From Amphibalanus amphitrite (lineage: Eukaryota; Arthropoda; Thecostraca; Balanomorpha; Balanidae): a stretch of DNA of 64,000 nt. A model generated the notes under the pieces. That model saw only the letters and a list, made by a program, of their open reading frames with translations, was not told the DNA's origin and did no database searches. Shown here piece by piece: positions 22,185 through 34,100 of the stretch (its first letter is position 1; every line of letters begins with the position of its first letter). The translations under genes and the position numbers were made by a program. The stretch lies in assembly GCF_019059575.1 (NCBI RefSeq), contig NW_024881709.1:186001-250000 (forward strand), read 5' to 3'.

Positions 22185-25100
22185 CGTCGGCCAAAGCCGG
22201 CCACTTCTCTGTGATCGCCGCACTTTTTCTGGCCCGTAATACCATATGAAGGACGAGCGGTGATGACTTGTAAGTGAAACTACGTCATCGGAGTGTATCA
22301 ACACGGTTCATTACCGCAGAGAGCCGACCGTCTCCCTGCGCCAGATGATGGTAACTGTCGAGGAATGTGGTGAGTGATGTGATGGTACTTGTGTTGTTAC
22401 ACTCCCAGTAAGGGAGGCCACACGCCAAAGACTGAGCTGAGGATTGCAGAGTGCAGACTTCACGCCAAAGATTACAGACAACGAACGAAGCGAAACTTTC
22501 CACCCACAAGTCAGCTTTAGAACATAAAATACAAAACACAAAATAGACCCCGGTCCCTGGATTATCCTGTCCTGAGGTCTGATGAGACTAGGAACAACAC
22601 ACGGTGCTAAACCATGGGTTGTATCGCCATAAGAAGGATAACTCAAAGGAGCGCTCCTCCCTCGTCCATTAGCCACATGACTGTAACTGTTTGTCCCGAG
22701 CGCGCAGGTGCACTGGTAAAATAAGCAGCCAGCTGCGTAAAACTCACCCAGCTCCGAGCTCACGGAAAACTCATTCAACTGCATATCTGACTCAAGAAAT
22801 TCAAAAATAGCACACGTAACTGCTGGAACAAAGAACAAAAGCTGCATGTCAGTGAGTCAACAACCTAAGCCATCCAATTCCCTCCAGCATAACAATGGGA
22901 TTTGCCATACCTCCATGGCAACCAACTCGTGCAACCATCCGCCATGTCTGCCACTAAGAAACAGCTTGATACCGTTTTACCGTATCACGCCGTGACAGTG
23001 TCCCACAGTATCACGATGTCAACTAGCTCGGCGCATTGGAAGTTCATCTCGGCATGAGCGCCTCAGCGAGTTCCATTGCCATATTCGAGACAACAGAACG
23101 GGGAGCAAAGCAGCAGCACAACGTTATACCGCTGTGACGGAGTAACATCCGCGTTGTTACCAATGCCACTAAGGGACCACAGTTGTACCAATGCAACAGT
23201 AGTGACACCAGCTCAGTACCTAATAACCCCTCTCCCAACGTCGCGGCTATCGTGGCTCAGGGCCTGTTGCCAGGCTGTGATCCGCCCGATAACGGCACCA
23301 AGTCCGTCCCGTCACCGACTCCAGGGGCCGATTCGAGATGGCGCACTAGGAAGCTAGTAAGACTAGGCGGCCAAGTGACACTTTAATGTAGTGACACTAA
23401 GCGGTATTTTACACCAATCGGCTAGTGGCTCAGCGCGAACCGAAATTGCATAGTGACGCTTGAAATCAAGTGTCACTAGGGCCTTAGTGCGCCAACGCGA
23501 ATCGGTCCCAGGCCGTGAAGACAGCACTGATGACGGTGGAGATACGGAGAAAGCCCGCTCGAATTAGCGTCCGGGCGAATAATGGTGATGTAAGCCCGTC
23601 TCGGAGAGAAGGAGATCGCCTCATCACGACCTGGAGATATTAAATCGGAGTGCAAGTCCCAGTTAAGTTGTAAGGACATCGGACATTGAGCGTTATCTTG
23701 GAGCACGGATAGACGAGCCAAGAGATCACACACACTGCTGTGAAGATCAGCTATTGAGATGAATTCCACGATTCCTATTTCCTATGCATGACGCTAAGCC
23801 TGTCACCTGCATATCGATCACATTCAAAGATCACATTTCCGGGCTAGTCCTGCGGTCAACTTCGAGCCAATTCCATCTTCAGTTGTAGAGGAAAATGTCG
23901 GGACCTGAGCCTGTCGCGCAAGCAGCGGCACGCAAAGGCAGCTGTGAATATGGACATTGGACGGGCCGAGCTTGGTGTGGTATTGTAAAACAAGTCTAAA
24001 GCTCTGCATATCAGTCTTGGATTAGACGCCCGTAAGCTGCTTTTGCAAGAAAAAAAAAAGACATGAAGGGACAGACCTACGAGTACTTGGTATAAGCGAG
24101 CGATCCCTGGCCTCGGTCCAGACACGCCCTAGGTCAGAGCGATCAGCCGACAACGCAGCTCGGGATATCCCAGACCGGAAAACAAAACCCAAATCACCTA
24201 ATCATACAGCAAGTGCGCCCATGGTAAAAGTAAAAACCCGTCTGGGATCCAAAACCCATGCAAAATGTGATTAGAGATTGTGCTTAGTGTCCACAGACAG
24301 CACCCAGCAATCACCAATGGCATTTCGCAGTCGCCACCGGCCACCATTCACTCGTGTGTGTGTGTGTGTGTGGTGCATCTACCGACAGGACAGTGCGCTC
24401 TCTCAGCCCCGTACACCACCGAGCCCGTTTGTTTACCACTGCAGTCCACCCGATCCGGCCTGAGCCAGCCCCTAACCGGCGTCAGAGTTCATGGTCATTG
24501 GCGGCTTCTGAGGTCCAGTGGACACCCGACCAACATACATAAATGATACAGCGCAATACGGCATATTACAACACATAAATACAAAAACGATACAGTGCAC
24601 TAACTAGGTACTACACACACACAGCATAGATAAATGACAAAACGCATTACAGCACACAGACGAGACAGGCGGACCTGGCATGAGGGCGGTTTTGGAGATG
24701 ACATCACTGAAAAGACTCGCTCGTGATACGACCAGCTCAGACATGTCGGACTTTGGGCGCCGAAAGCTGATCTTCCGGGCTCAGGAGCCGTTCATAAGTA
24801 TCTGAACATTGAGCAGCCCAAATATTTCAGATATCGGGAGTTTGAGGTAATTGCATAAGTACGACCTTGACGTAGAGCAACATCGCCTGCACTTCGCAGT
24901 AAATACATATTATGCTTAAATAGTTAGATTCATTGGCACAGACATGAGCTTATCCCAATGAGCTATTCCTCATCTCAAGATAAGAATCAGCATAAGCTCC
25001 TCAATGCTCAAGTACCGATACGCACCAATAAGCGTCATTACGCTGGCAATGGTGATAGTTGTGTTCGTAGAAGTCGTAAAAGTATCGATAACTGCCACCG

Positions 25101-25522
25101 AAGCGAAACCGAACTTGTTCGTTATTACACTAATCTAATCAATATCTTAGACGTGAACGGTGACGTCAACGATTATAACTAGCCTTTGGTCACATCATAA
25201 TGATGATACACGATAGGGTCTTACGCAAATCACACATACCATTCGCTGCGATGATAAGCAATGTATACTAGGAAAAGCGATATCGCAGTGTCAAATAAGA
25301 ATGTCATCGATTACGTTGACGTCAATATTGCACCATCGAAAGTGTTAGATATCGAAATTCGTCTGCTTCATCATTTCTTGGATGATATATACGCAGTAGT
25401 TACCTACCGCACACGTATACGCATAGACCCACGAATACGATGTACAAATGTTATGTCATAAATGTTGCAAATGCCAGATCCACAAATACTCGGTCTCCTT
25501 GATGAAGAGTCATGAGACATAC
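22185..25522. other. Region between the foldback element and LANCL, no gene seen
   Basis: No convincing exon. The last LANCL exon would be expected here on the minus strand (it should encode a short end beginning like GMAGTIYFL), but I could not find it. A foldback MITE lies at 23325-23509, a short (TG)n tract near 24355-24373, and two CRE palindromes at 25161-25168 and 25317-25324. Confidence 0.4.
23325..23509. mobile_element. 185-bp MITE with imperfect terminal inverted repeats
   Basis: The left end GGGCCGATTCGAGATGGCGC and the reverse complement of the right end GGGACCGATTCGCGTTGGCG match over at least 26 bp with a few mismatches, and both continue into CACTA. Internal words AGTGACACT and AGTGTCACT also pair. 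No target duplication is clear and there is no coding sequence. Confidence 0.7.
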
Positions 25523-28500
25523 CTTCAAACAGTGACAGCGGACGGTCCGGAGTACGACAGCCGTGCTTCCCATACTGGGAGCACCATTCAGCAAAGCGCG
25601 CCGCCCAGTACAGGTACTTGGCGTCCTGAGTCGAACATCCACAAATTCCATCAGGTCAGGGAAGGGTGAGGTGCCAACACTTTGGAAGAGCATCGGCGTA
25701 TGGTGAGAGCGAAAGGTTAAACACAACCGTGCATTGTTGACTAATGCCACAATGCTAAGGCACAACACAAGGAGCTTGCCGAATAGCTGGTCACATAAAA
25801 CACAGTATATTAGAAACAAAACTTAAAAACACAGACCAAGTCCAATTGGTAACCGACATTTTCTCTCCTGCCTCCCTAAGAACTAGCCATATCGGTACCA
25901 CAGATTGCTTGAGGGTGCCACCACCAGAGAGCCGAACGACCCAGGGTCAAACGGCGGAGCGCAGACGGTGCCTCACCAGTCACCTTGGTCAGCTGATACA
26001 CGTGTAGAAAGGTGTAGGCGTTGCCGGCGGCGCCGTGACACAGACCGTAGCCCTTCTTCAGAAGGCCGCGCCGCCAGACCACCTCCGCCGCCTCCTGGGC
26101 CAGCTGCAGGTACCGGTCGTCGCCGAACACCTGCCGACAGACGGACGTAGGATCAGATGAGGAGAGGATCGCCAGGGAAGTCTGGTTGTGGAGTCAGCCG
26201 ACGAAAGGGTCAACAAGGTGTCTAAGCTCCTGGTACGGCCACTGCCAGCCGACGAAAAGAGGAAGTAAGCTACTGGCAGGGTCGACTGATTGCGCATGCG
26301 CGTAAAATGGTCCGTGACCCAGAAAAAATAAATTTTTCTTCTGGGTCACGCATTATCAAACCAGATACGTTCACTCACCTCATGCGCGATATAACCCCCC
26401 TTATCGGCAATGACCTTCTCCACACGTAGGCGGAAAGACTTGCATGTCTTGATGATGTATGTGGGCAGAATTTCTCTTCTGGGTCACGATTTTTTTCCTG
26501 GGTCACGCTAAAATTCGTGACCCAGAAGAAAAAATGCGTGACCCAGGGGAATGGTTTTTACAGTTTTCCGAATATGGCAAGTTTGTTATCGAATACTAAT
26601 CTCCAAGTACATCTTATCTGGAGTACCTGAGCACGCAGCAACACGACACTGTGATTCTTTTCGACACTTACCAGCCACAAGTCACAAGGGCGTGTGACCC
26701 AGAATAAAGAAATCTTATGGCACGCAGGAAATGATTTCCCCTGGGTTCGCCCAGCCCAACTGACAGTTTTCAGTTTCCGCCCCCGCTCTCTGCGCCTTCG
26801 CGGGATAGGACCATATGCAAGTCTGCAGACCCTGCTTACCCGGTCCGTAATGCTTTGAATGAGGAGCTAAGTACCGTGACCCAGAAACAAACATGACCCA
26901 GAAAAAAAGTTTGCCAAAAACCGTGGGACAGACGTTTTTGCGTTGTGCAGTTTTGCTAAATTGTATAACCAAAAAATAAGAACCATGAAGAGAAATTTCA
27001 ATGTTTTTGCTATTCACAACGCTCCCTCGCGCTCAATTATCTCTAAAAATAACTACACAGCAGCTCTGTAGATTTTTTCGCAGGTTGTGGGACAAGCTAA
27101 AATACATAGGCACACAAAAGCACGGTTTTGGAAAGATGTCTAATTTTTTTTTTGCCACTTTGCTGTTGCCTTTTCAATGATTTTTTTTCTTCAATCAAAC
27201 GTCCAAATCTCGCGTACGAACCCGTGTTACGCTAAAATAAGCTCATTTATTGACGTGAGGCATTATTGAAATCGTGGGACAGCATATCTCCACGAATTTT
27301 GACGGACACCCATATACACACAGCAAAACAGGTTATGAGTTGATGGCAAACCAGGCAAAGTCATAAAAAATCATAACCATCTGTGGTGTGACTGAAAACA
27401 TCTATACACGAAGCCACCACCGTCCATCCACCATCCGCACCTTATATGCCAGGCAGAGCATGTGTGAGAAGCCGGGCGCACCGTGACACCAGTGGACCAG
27501 CCGGTCGGACAGGACGCTCTCCAGGGAGGACGGGTAGTTACCCGAGGCCAGCCGCAGAGACACCAGGTAGTCCACGGTGGGTCGGACCAGGTCAGACAGA
27601 GCCGACTGGCCCACCAGCTCCGGAACCTGCCGAGGGGGAGGGGCTAGTCAGAGGACTGCGGGGGAGGGGCTGGTCAAAGGACCTTAGTGGGACAACAGGT
27701 GAGTGGCCATCGCCGTTTTACAGCCGGTAACGCCAGTTCGTTGTTGGAGACAGAGGACGTTTCACCGCAGCAGCATCTGCTCGGAACCACAGTAATTCGT
27801 ATAACAGTGCCTGATGGCAATGTCATCTACCATTAATTACTAAGATCACGGTAGGAGCACTTAGATCACAATTTCACAGTAACAGCGGACCACGGGCGAG
27901 CGACCTATGCACTCTGACACGTTGGGGAGAACAACAGCACTCAGCAGCCGGCTAGAATATCACCACTAGATGGCAGCACTAACAGCTCGCACCAGTACCA
28001 TTTCACCCACCGCCGCCCACCGGGAACGGTCCTTACCTGCATCAATAGCGCCATGATGCCGCTGATACCGTGCGCGGCGCCCAGGTAGTGTTTCTCGTGC
28101 CACACGAACATCAGTGGACAGGGAGAGCGCTCCTCGACCGCCAGCTCCCTGCCCCGGGACAGAATCGCCGACACCGTCTGTGGGAAAAACGCACATCATG
28201 GACTATCACCGAGCTTAAGAACGGTGCTCCCTGCGACTCCGATCCCCGAGAAGAGAACAAATTTTAATCAGAAAACAATCCTAAGGCCGCATAATATGTC
28301 ATCATCAGCTGCTGTTCAACGATGGTTCGATGAGATATCTCCCACGTAAACAAAGTGAAGGATCGACTTTGGTCACTCAAATATTCTGAAGGCTAGGTTA
28401 ACGAGGCGGGTATTTCTTATGCGAGCATCACCAATCCCCGTACATTCTACGTAACAAGACATCAACTCAACTCTTATCCTCCTCGAAGCTCGATAACACC

Positions 28501-30547
28501 GTTCCGTCCCCCTTCTCCGCAATTACCTTCTGTATAGCGTCGGTAAGTGTTCCATAATCCGTTACCTTCTGCATAGCGTCAGTGATCCCGGCCGCTGTGT
28601 GTTCTGTAACCATTACCTTTTGCATAGCGTCGGTGAGCCCGGCCGGAGCGTGTTCTCCCAGCTGGGAGTGGAGGTAGAGCAGCGCAGCCAGGTAGCCGGA
28701 GCGGCCGTACAATAGCTCGTCGGGCATGGAGCGGGACGTCTGCACCGTGCCCACCATACTCAGCACCCTGGGACAGACAGAAGGGTAGAAGTAAGACAGA
28801 CTATCACTGACTTACCACACCCAGCACCATGAGGCACAGAGAGAAGTCAGCCGGACACTTGCGCCACATGTGACGCCCGACGTCACCTTGGGACAAATTG
28901 ATGCGTCGGTGCATCGGTCACACTAACTCACATATGATAGTCACATCGGAACGCACGTGATATTCACTGACAGTTCGTTAGCAGCATGCTCCCTAAGTCT
29001 AGCTTCATATGACAATTTGATTCAAGCAACTACATACAAAAAGAAAAAAAGAAAAAAAGCTTCTGTTAGACGTTTATGCCTGATGCCTCACACTATGCAC
29101 CACCTTTTTATGTTTCGCCGCGTCCGTTTCACGCGCACCTCTGTGCATAGTCGGCGGCGCGGTCGGTCCGTCCCATCCTGTGTTCCAGTGCCGCCGTGAC
29201 CGCCAGGGCTCCGGCCTCCCCGCAATGCAGCGAGACGCGGCGGGTGCGGCCGGCGGCGCCGGCAGAGGCGCGCTCCAGCTTCTTCACCAGACCGGCAGCC
29301 GACTGGCAGGAGAAGGGATGATTCAGTTAATGTTATCGTCACCATCAATGTCATGGGTCATGGACAGGCTGTGAATTCTACAGGAGAGCACAACTACAGC
29401 TGAGCAATGTCCAATAATGATGATCAAAGTCCAAAATGATTGTTTCTCCCAGTATTCATCATTTTATGAATCACAAGAAGGGTATTCATTATGCAAGATA
29501 TTTGTAAGAAACTGCAACCAGTTACCACTGCATCTGTGACTGTCACTGTCTACACAGTTCCCACACTTCAAACTGATTTCTGTAATATCATAAGATTCAC
29601 AGGAAGTTCAGGGGTCTTGGAGGGATGAAACAAGTTATCAAGGTAATCAGAAAACACCAAACCATACCCAGTTTGCTCCACCATCACTCACAGCCAGGAA
29701 ACCCAGACATTCCATTCCTGACCTGCAGCAGGTGCTGATCTCCAGAGATGGAGTGCAGATGGAGATACATCAGTGCTATTCCAGCCGTCCCTGTGTACAC
29801 ACTGGAGTCACCCTCATCTGGAGAGCTGGGCAGCGACCTCTCCAGCCTCTCCAAGAGATGCTGCTGCCACTGCTGCAGGGTATGCTGAAACTCTGGTCCC
29901 AGCTGAGGGTGGAAAACAATTCAGATGAGGTCATACAACACAAAAAAACTGCCAAATACTGGGGTATTCTTATAACAGGCATCTCAGGATACAGGCGCTG
30001 CCACCTGTTTTTGCAATACTGGTTCTGCTGAAAACTGCCTCAAAATGGATGACAGTGAAAACGGTAGGAGTATGGTAGGAGGCCCGGGGCGATTTGATCA
30101 TGGCTCTTGAAATTCACTCGCACAAACAATCACTGTATAAGGCATTGAGAGGGAGAGAGCTTCTCAATAGACAAGTGACCAAATATGCCCTCTGGCGCCG
30201 TTTTCACTGGCGTCCTTCAAAATGACTTGCTAGGAGGTGCACAGTAGGAATTAGCAAGTCATTTTTTACCTTAAAATCGGAATGCTGCTCACAGCTTCAG
30301 GCTTACGGCCATGACTGATGACACCGACCCTAACAACACTGCTTGTGAGATGTACTCGTAGCTATGCCTATGCATCATAACAATATCAATACGAGCATTA
30401 TTAATGCTAAGGCATTTAGTCGCTCACCTTCCACAAGCCTCCAGCCTCACTATATTGCATCATATCCAGCTTCTTGTGAAGCTTTGAAGCTGGATTTGAT
30501 TCCCAATCTTCATAAGAATTTTTAAACTCTCGGCTTTCTGCACTCAT
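25523..30547 (-). CDS. LANCL: LanC-like protein (LANCL family), 3' end not found
   Basis: Eight coding exons on the minus strand: 30547-30428, 29902-29723, 29302-29139, 28767-28617, 28177-28037, 27626-27441, 26130-25984, 25625-25523. Phases agree and give 397 residues, against 399 for the whole human LANCL1, so only a short last exon is missing. LANCLs are eukaryotic relatives of bacterial lantibiotic cyclases; they bind glutathione and zinc, and are reported to add glutathione to dehydroamino acids formed at phosphorylation sites. Visible motifs are YTGTAGIALMYLHL, LHCGEAGALAV, LGAAHGISG, HWCHGAPG and GYGLCHGAAGN. The zinc ligands are Cys299, Cys345 and His346, with the same 46-residue Cys-Cys spacing as human Cys276 and Cys322. 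Which paralogue (1, 2 or 3) is unclear. Start ATG 30547 gives a LANCL-like N-terminus and faces PSMB3 across about 600 bp. Confidence 0.93.
26131..27440 (-). other. LANCL intron 6 with GTGACCCAG motif cluster
   Basis: The intron is AT-rich. Within 26314-26902 the 9-mer GTGACCCAG or its reverse complement occurs eight times, plus one copy with A for G. The first two copies form a 12-bp perfect stem (26313-26324 with 26339-26350). This looks like part of an unidentified mobile element. No terminal repeats or open frame were found. Confidence 0.6.
28490..28680 (-). repeat. Triplicated 3' end of LANCL exon 4
   Basis: The exon end encoding LTDAMQK and its splice donor is repeated three times, 51 and 39 nt apart. 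Each copy ends AAG followed by GTAA, so donors at 28616, 28565 and 28526 are all plausible. Use of the first joins smoothly to exon 5 in phase 0; the other two also stay in frame and would add 17 or 30 residues. Confidence 0.75.
30219..30265. repeat. Perfect 14-bp inverted repeat in LANCL intron 1
   Basis: AAAATGACTTGCTA at 30219-30232 pairs with 30252-30265 across a 19-nt loop. It is too short for a typical microRNA precursor and no promoter is seen. Confidence 0.5.
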
Positions 30548-31161
30548 TTTGAAAGAAGGGCAGCACTGAACTAATGTCTGATCAGGGGTACAAACTTCGG
30601 GAAAAGCTTACAGACAGGGATGTCAAAATTTTTTTATCGTCGATCAAACTTCAAAGGAATCTGCTACTCACATGCGTACACAAACACGGTCATAGATACT
30701 AATGTTTTCACTAACACGCGCGTGCCCGTCGTGTTATTGTTTACATGCGTCGCGTACGTAACAACTGCGTAACAAAACCTTTGCTGCGCAGTGTCGATTT
30801 CTTTCCAAGAGCTAAATGAATGAATAATTTTAATTTTGTGAACAGTTTTAATAACCTGACTTAAAGATTCAGAATAGGATATGAATGAGTATTTTGAGTG
30901 AATTTTTTTTTTGATAATTCATCCGAGGGATATCGAAATCATCTAGCCATTTGTTTTCTTGATAGGTAGACAAATATTACGCACAACGAATAAATTGCGG
31001 TGTCATTGATGCGGCAGCGGCGGGCGCGCTGTGAGATATTGGACGACGATCAGTTTCATTTTAAATATAATTTAAATTAAGTAAACTGGTTCATTACTGG
31101 TGCATCTACTATACAACGGAAGAAAAGTTATATTTGTCACTTTTGTTGACAACAGGAAACC
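30548..31161. promoter_or_regulatory. Shared bidirectional promoter of LANCL and PSMB3
   Basis: The two start codons diverge with 614 bp between them, so both promoters and 5' UTRs must fit here unless further leader exons exist. I saw no TATA box, no CRE palindrome and no clear Nrf1-type ARE known from proteasome genes. Confidence 0.6.
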
Positions 31162-34100
31162 ATGGTAAGAAGAAATATACGTGAACATGAAGGACGAACC
31201 GGAACCGCAAGGCGCAACGATAAACACAGTTTCAGTTTTAGCAACAATTGTACCTACCTATAAGCTAATTTGTGGCAAATTAAAATTATTGAAATGTCGT
31301 GACCTTTGAATAACCTGTGGTTTCAACTTTAAACTGATAAAAACGATTCTATGTCAGTAGGCGGAACTATGGTCATGAGTACCCAAATATAGGAACGTTC
31401 CCATTTTTGGGAACGGAGTTCCCAAATATGGGAACGGGCGTTCCCATTTATGGGAACGGAAGGTAATTTTTCGGCCGTTCGCCCACTAAAACTCATTAGT
31501 GCATCACGTCTCAAAAAAGTGCACGCTAATTTAAGTATCTACTAAGTCTCTATAAAATTATCTTTAATCTGACCGTTGCACAAGGAAATTGACCGTCGAA
31601 TGATATTTTTAATGATTTTTTGAAATGACGGAATGGTGAAAACATGGGTTATACTACATTTAACTTGCAATTTTAAGGAAAATGAAGCGTTTTTACATTT
31701 TGAGGTTAATTATAATAATTTTCGCCTGGTTATGAAGTTTCATACTAGCGACACCAGATGCTGACATATGCAAGCGAACACGCGGACAGTCCGGGGGTAA
31801 TATTGGTGACATTTGGTGTCGGGGCGCACGACCGCATGGAACGTCAGTGATTTTACCGAACTACTGTTGTAAACTCAGTTTCAGTGGTTTAAAATTATTC
31901 AGCTGTATTATATCATCCCAGATAGACATATTTTATTTGGATGCTAGCTGTTTAGAGTTGTTTTATAAGGAGCGTCATGTGCGTGGTTTTTGTCTTCCGT
32001 GTTTCTAAGCGTGATCGTTTCGGGGGAATTTCTCTTATATAGGTCGCTCTGTGTGGCTTATTTATAATTTTTATGCTGATTTCGATCATTCCTCGTGCCC
32101 ATCCTACCAGGCCTTTTGCCACTTACACTCATCAAGAAAGGAAAAAACTAGATTTTCATTGGGACTAGGTGTTTTGAGGGTGTAACATATTCAGCGTTCC
32201 CATTTTTGGATACTTCCTTGTGCTCGTCAACTATCGGTGATAAACAGACAGGTGCTTGACATGTCTCCACCCTCGGCGCGAACGGTGGATATAGGTATGG
32301 AAGACCTTGTTGAACATCGCTGAGCGTTGTGAATTACGTAATCCTGCAGAGGGGGGCGTGCCCGCTGCGAGATCGACGGGAATAAAAGCGCAGAAGACCG
32401 GGCGAAACATGCGACGGTCTTGCCGGAAAGGTCATCTGATGATTGTTGCGTTAACAATAATTTGCGGCGTTGGACGTGATGCTTGTTAATGAAAAGAGCC
32501 CCTTAAAGGCGTCGGTGAAATCGTTCCCACTTTTGGGTACGCCGTTCCCATAATAAGGGACGCTTGCAGCGCCAGTGTACGAGAGCGTTCCCAAATTTAG
32601 GCTCGCGGCCCGGATGATGGACTGCTTTAGAAATAGGGAAACGATTTGAAACTACGATGGGCCTTACAATATCAAACTCTTTCGCAACAATATTGAGACA
32701 AATATCAGGTGGTTCACGATCGTTTTATATTTTTTGGACGTCATTTAACGGTTCTTTTTCTTGTTTTAAATAATGCCTACATGGCGTTCCCATATTTGGG
32801 TTTATCGTTCCCAAACATGGGAACGAAAATGCGTTCCCGAAAATGGGTACGCTTGACCATAGTTCCGCCTACTGATGTGTACCGCAACTTGAACTGGCCC
32901 CGACTCCGCTCGCCTTATACACAACATCCTTACACAGAAGTTGACACCCCTTTCGACCTATCCCAACTATTTTTTCCAATCAAACAACCAACTAACCTTA
33001 CTTAACTTATAGGAGCCAATTATTACAAGCTTATTGTGTGAACAAGGCTCTGAATCATGTGCCTTTTGATCACTATTGGATCCAGAAAATGATAGTTACC
33101 TACCTAGGTATGATTTAGACTTTTAAGGGAAATGCTTCCTTAAATGACTCTTAAATGAAAAATAGGTTTTGTTTTATATGTTTTTCAAAACTCTTACTTC
33201 CAAGCATCATGTATTAACATAAAAGCACTTCTTTGTAGGAAACCAAAATTTTGAACACCATGGAAAAAATTGTTAAATGCCCCTTTAGATATCCCAGTAC
33301 TTTTGAATTTATATTGAACAGATATTAATCCACCACCTTACTTAAGTGATCATCAGGCAAGCAAGGCATTGATACTTATTGCTAGTGTTCACTTGAAACA
33401 CTGGTAGTTTCAGTTTACCTAGTTACTTACCTAGTGCATTCAGCATTGACTTAATTGATAACCAGTATTTAACTTTTTATAAATTGAGTTAGTTTGAAGT
33501 TGACACTGCTTCATAATTCAGTAAATAATATGTACAGCATCATATAACAATATATCTCTCTCTTACATCCCACACTGAACATTCACCACCTGTCCCATTA
33601 TTTACAGAGTATCCTGGAGTACAATGGTGGTGCGGTGATTGCCATGAAGGGCAAGGACTGCGTGGCGATCGCCAGCGATCTGCGCTACGGCATCCGGCTG
33701 CACACGCACGGCACCAACTTCCCGGTCAGTGGTCATCGCTCCCGGGTCTGCCGGATACCGATCTTTTTACAATTCACAGTGGAAACGTAGTGATCAAAAC
33801 TGGTGTGGTCGTCTCCTGAGGGGTTGGTGTTGATGAGTTTTGCCATCCCACCAGACATTCTTTCGATATTGATCTGCTGCCTGTGTTCTCCTACTGACTG
33901 ATATGTGTCATCCCCGTCCGCAGAAAGTGTTTGAGATGGGCCCTCGGCTGTACCTGGGTCTTCCCGGCCTCCTCACCGACACACAGACCGTTCACGAGCG
34001 ACTCAAGTTCCGTCTGAACCTGTTCGAACTGCGTGAGAACCGGCCCGTCTCGCCGAAAACGTTCGGCGCCATGGTCTCAAACTTCCTGTACGAACGCAGG

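Noticed and set aside
17845-22204. Recurrent open frames of 63, 77 and 79 codons on both strands in every satellite unit
   Set aside because: They repeat every 478 bp because the units are nearly identical. They overlap on both strands and resemble no protein family.
23476-23769. 97-codon minus-strand frame as the missing LANCL exon
   Set aside because: No similarity to the LANCL C-terminus, and it partly overlaps the MITE at 23325-23509.
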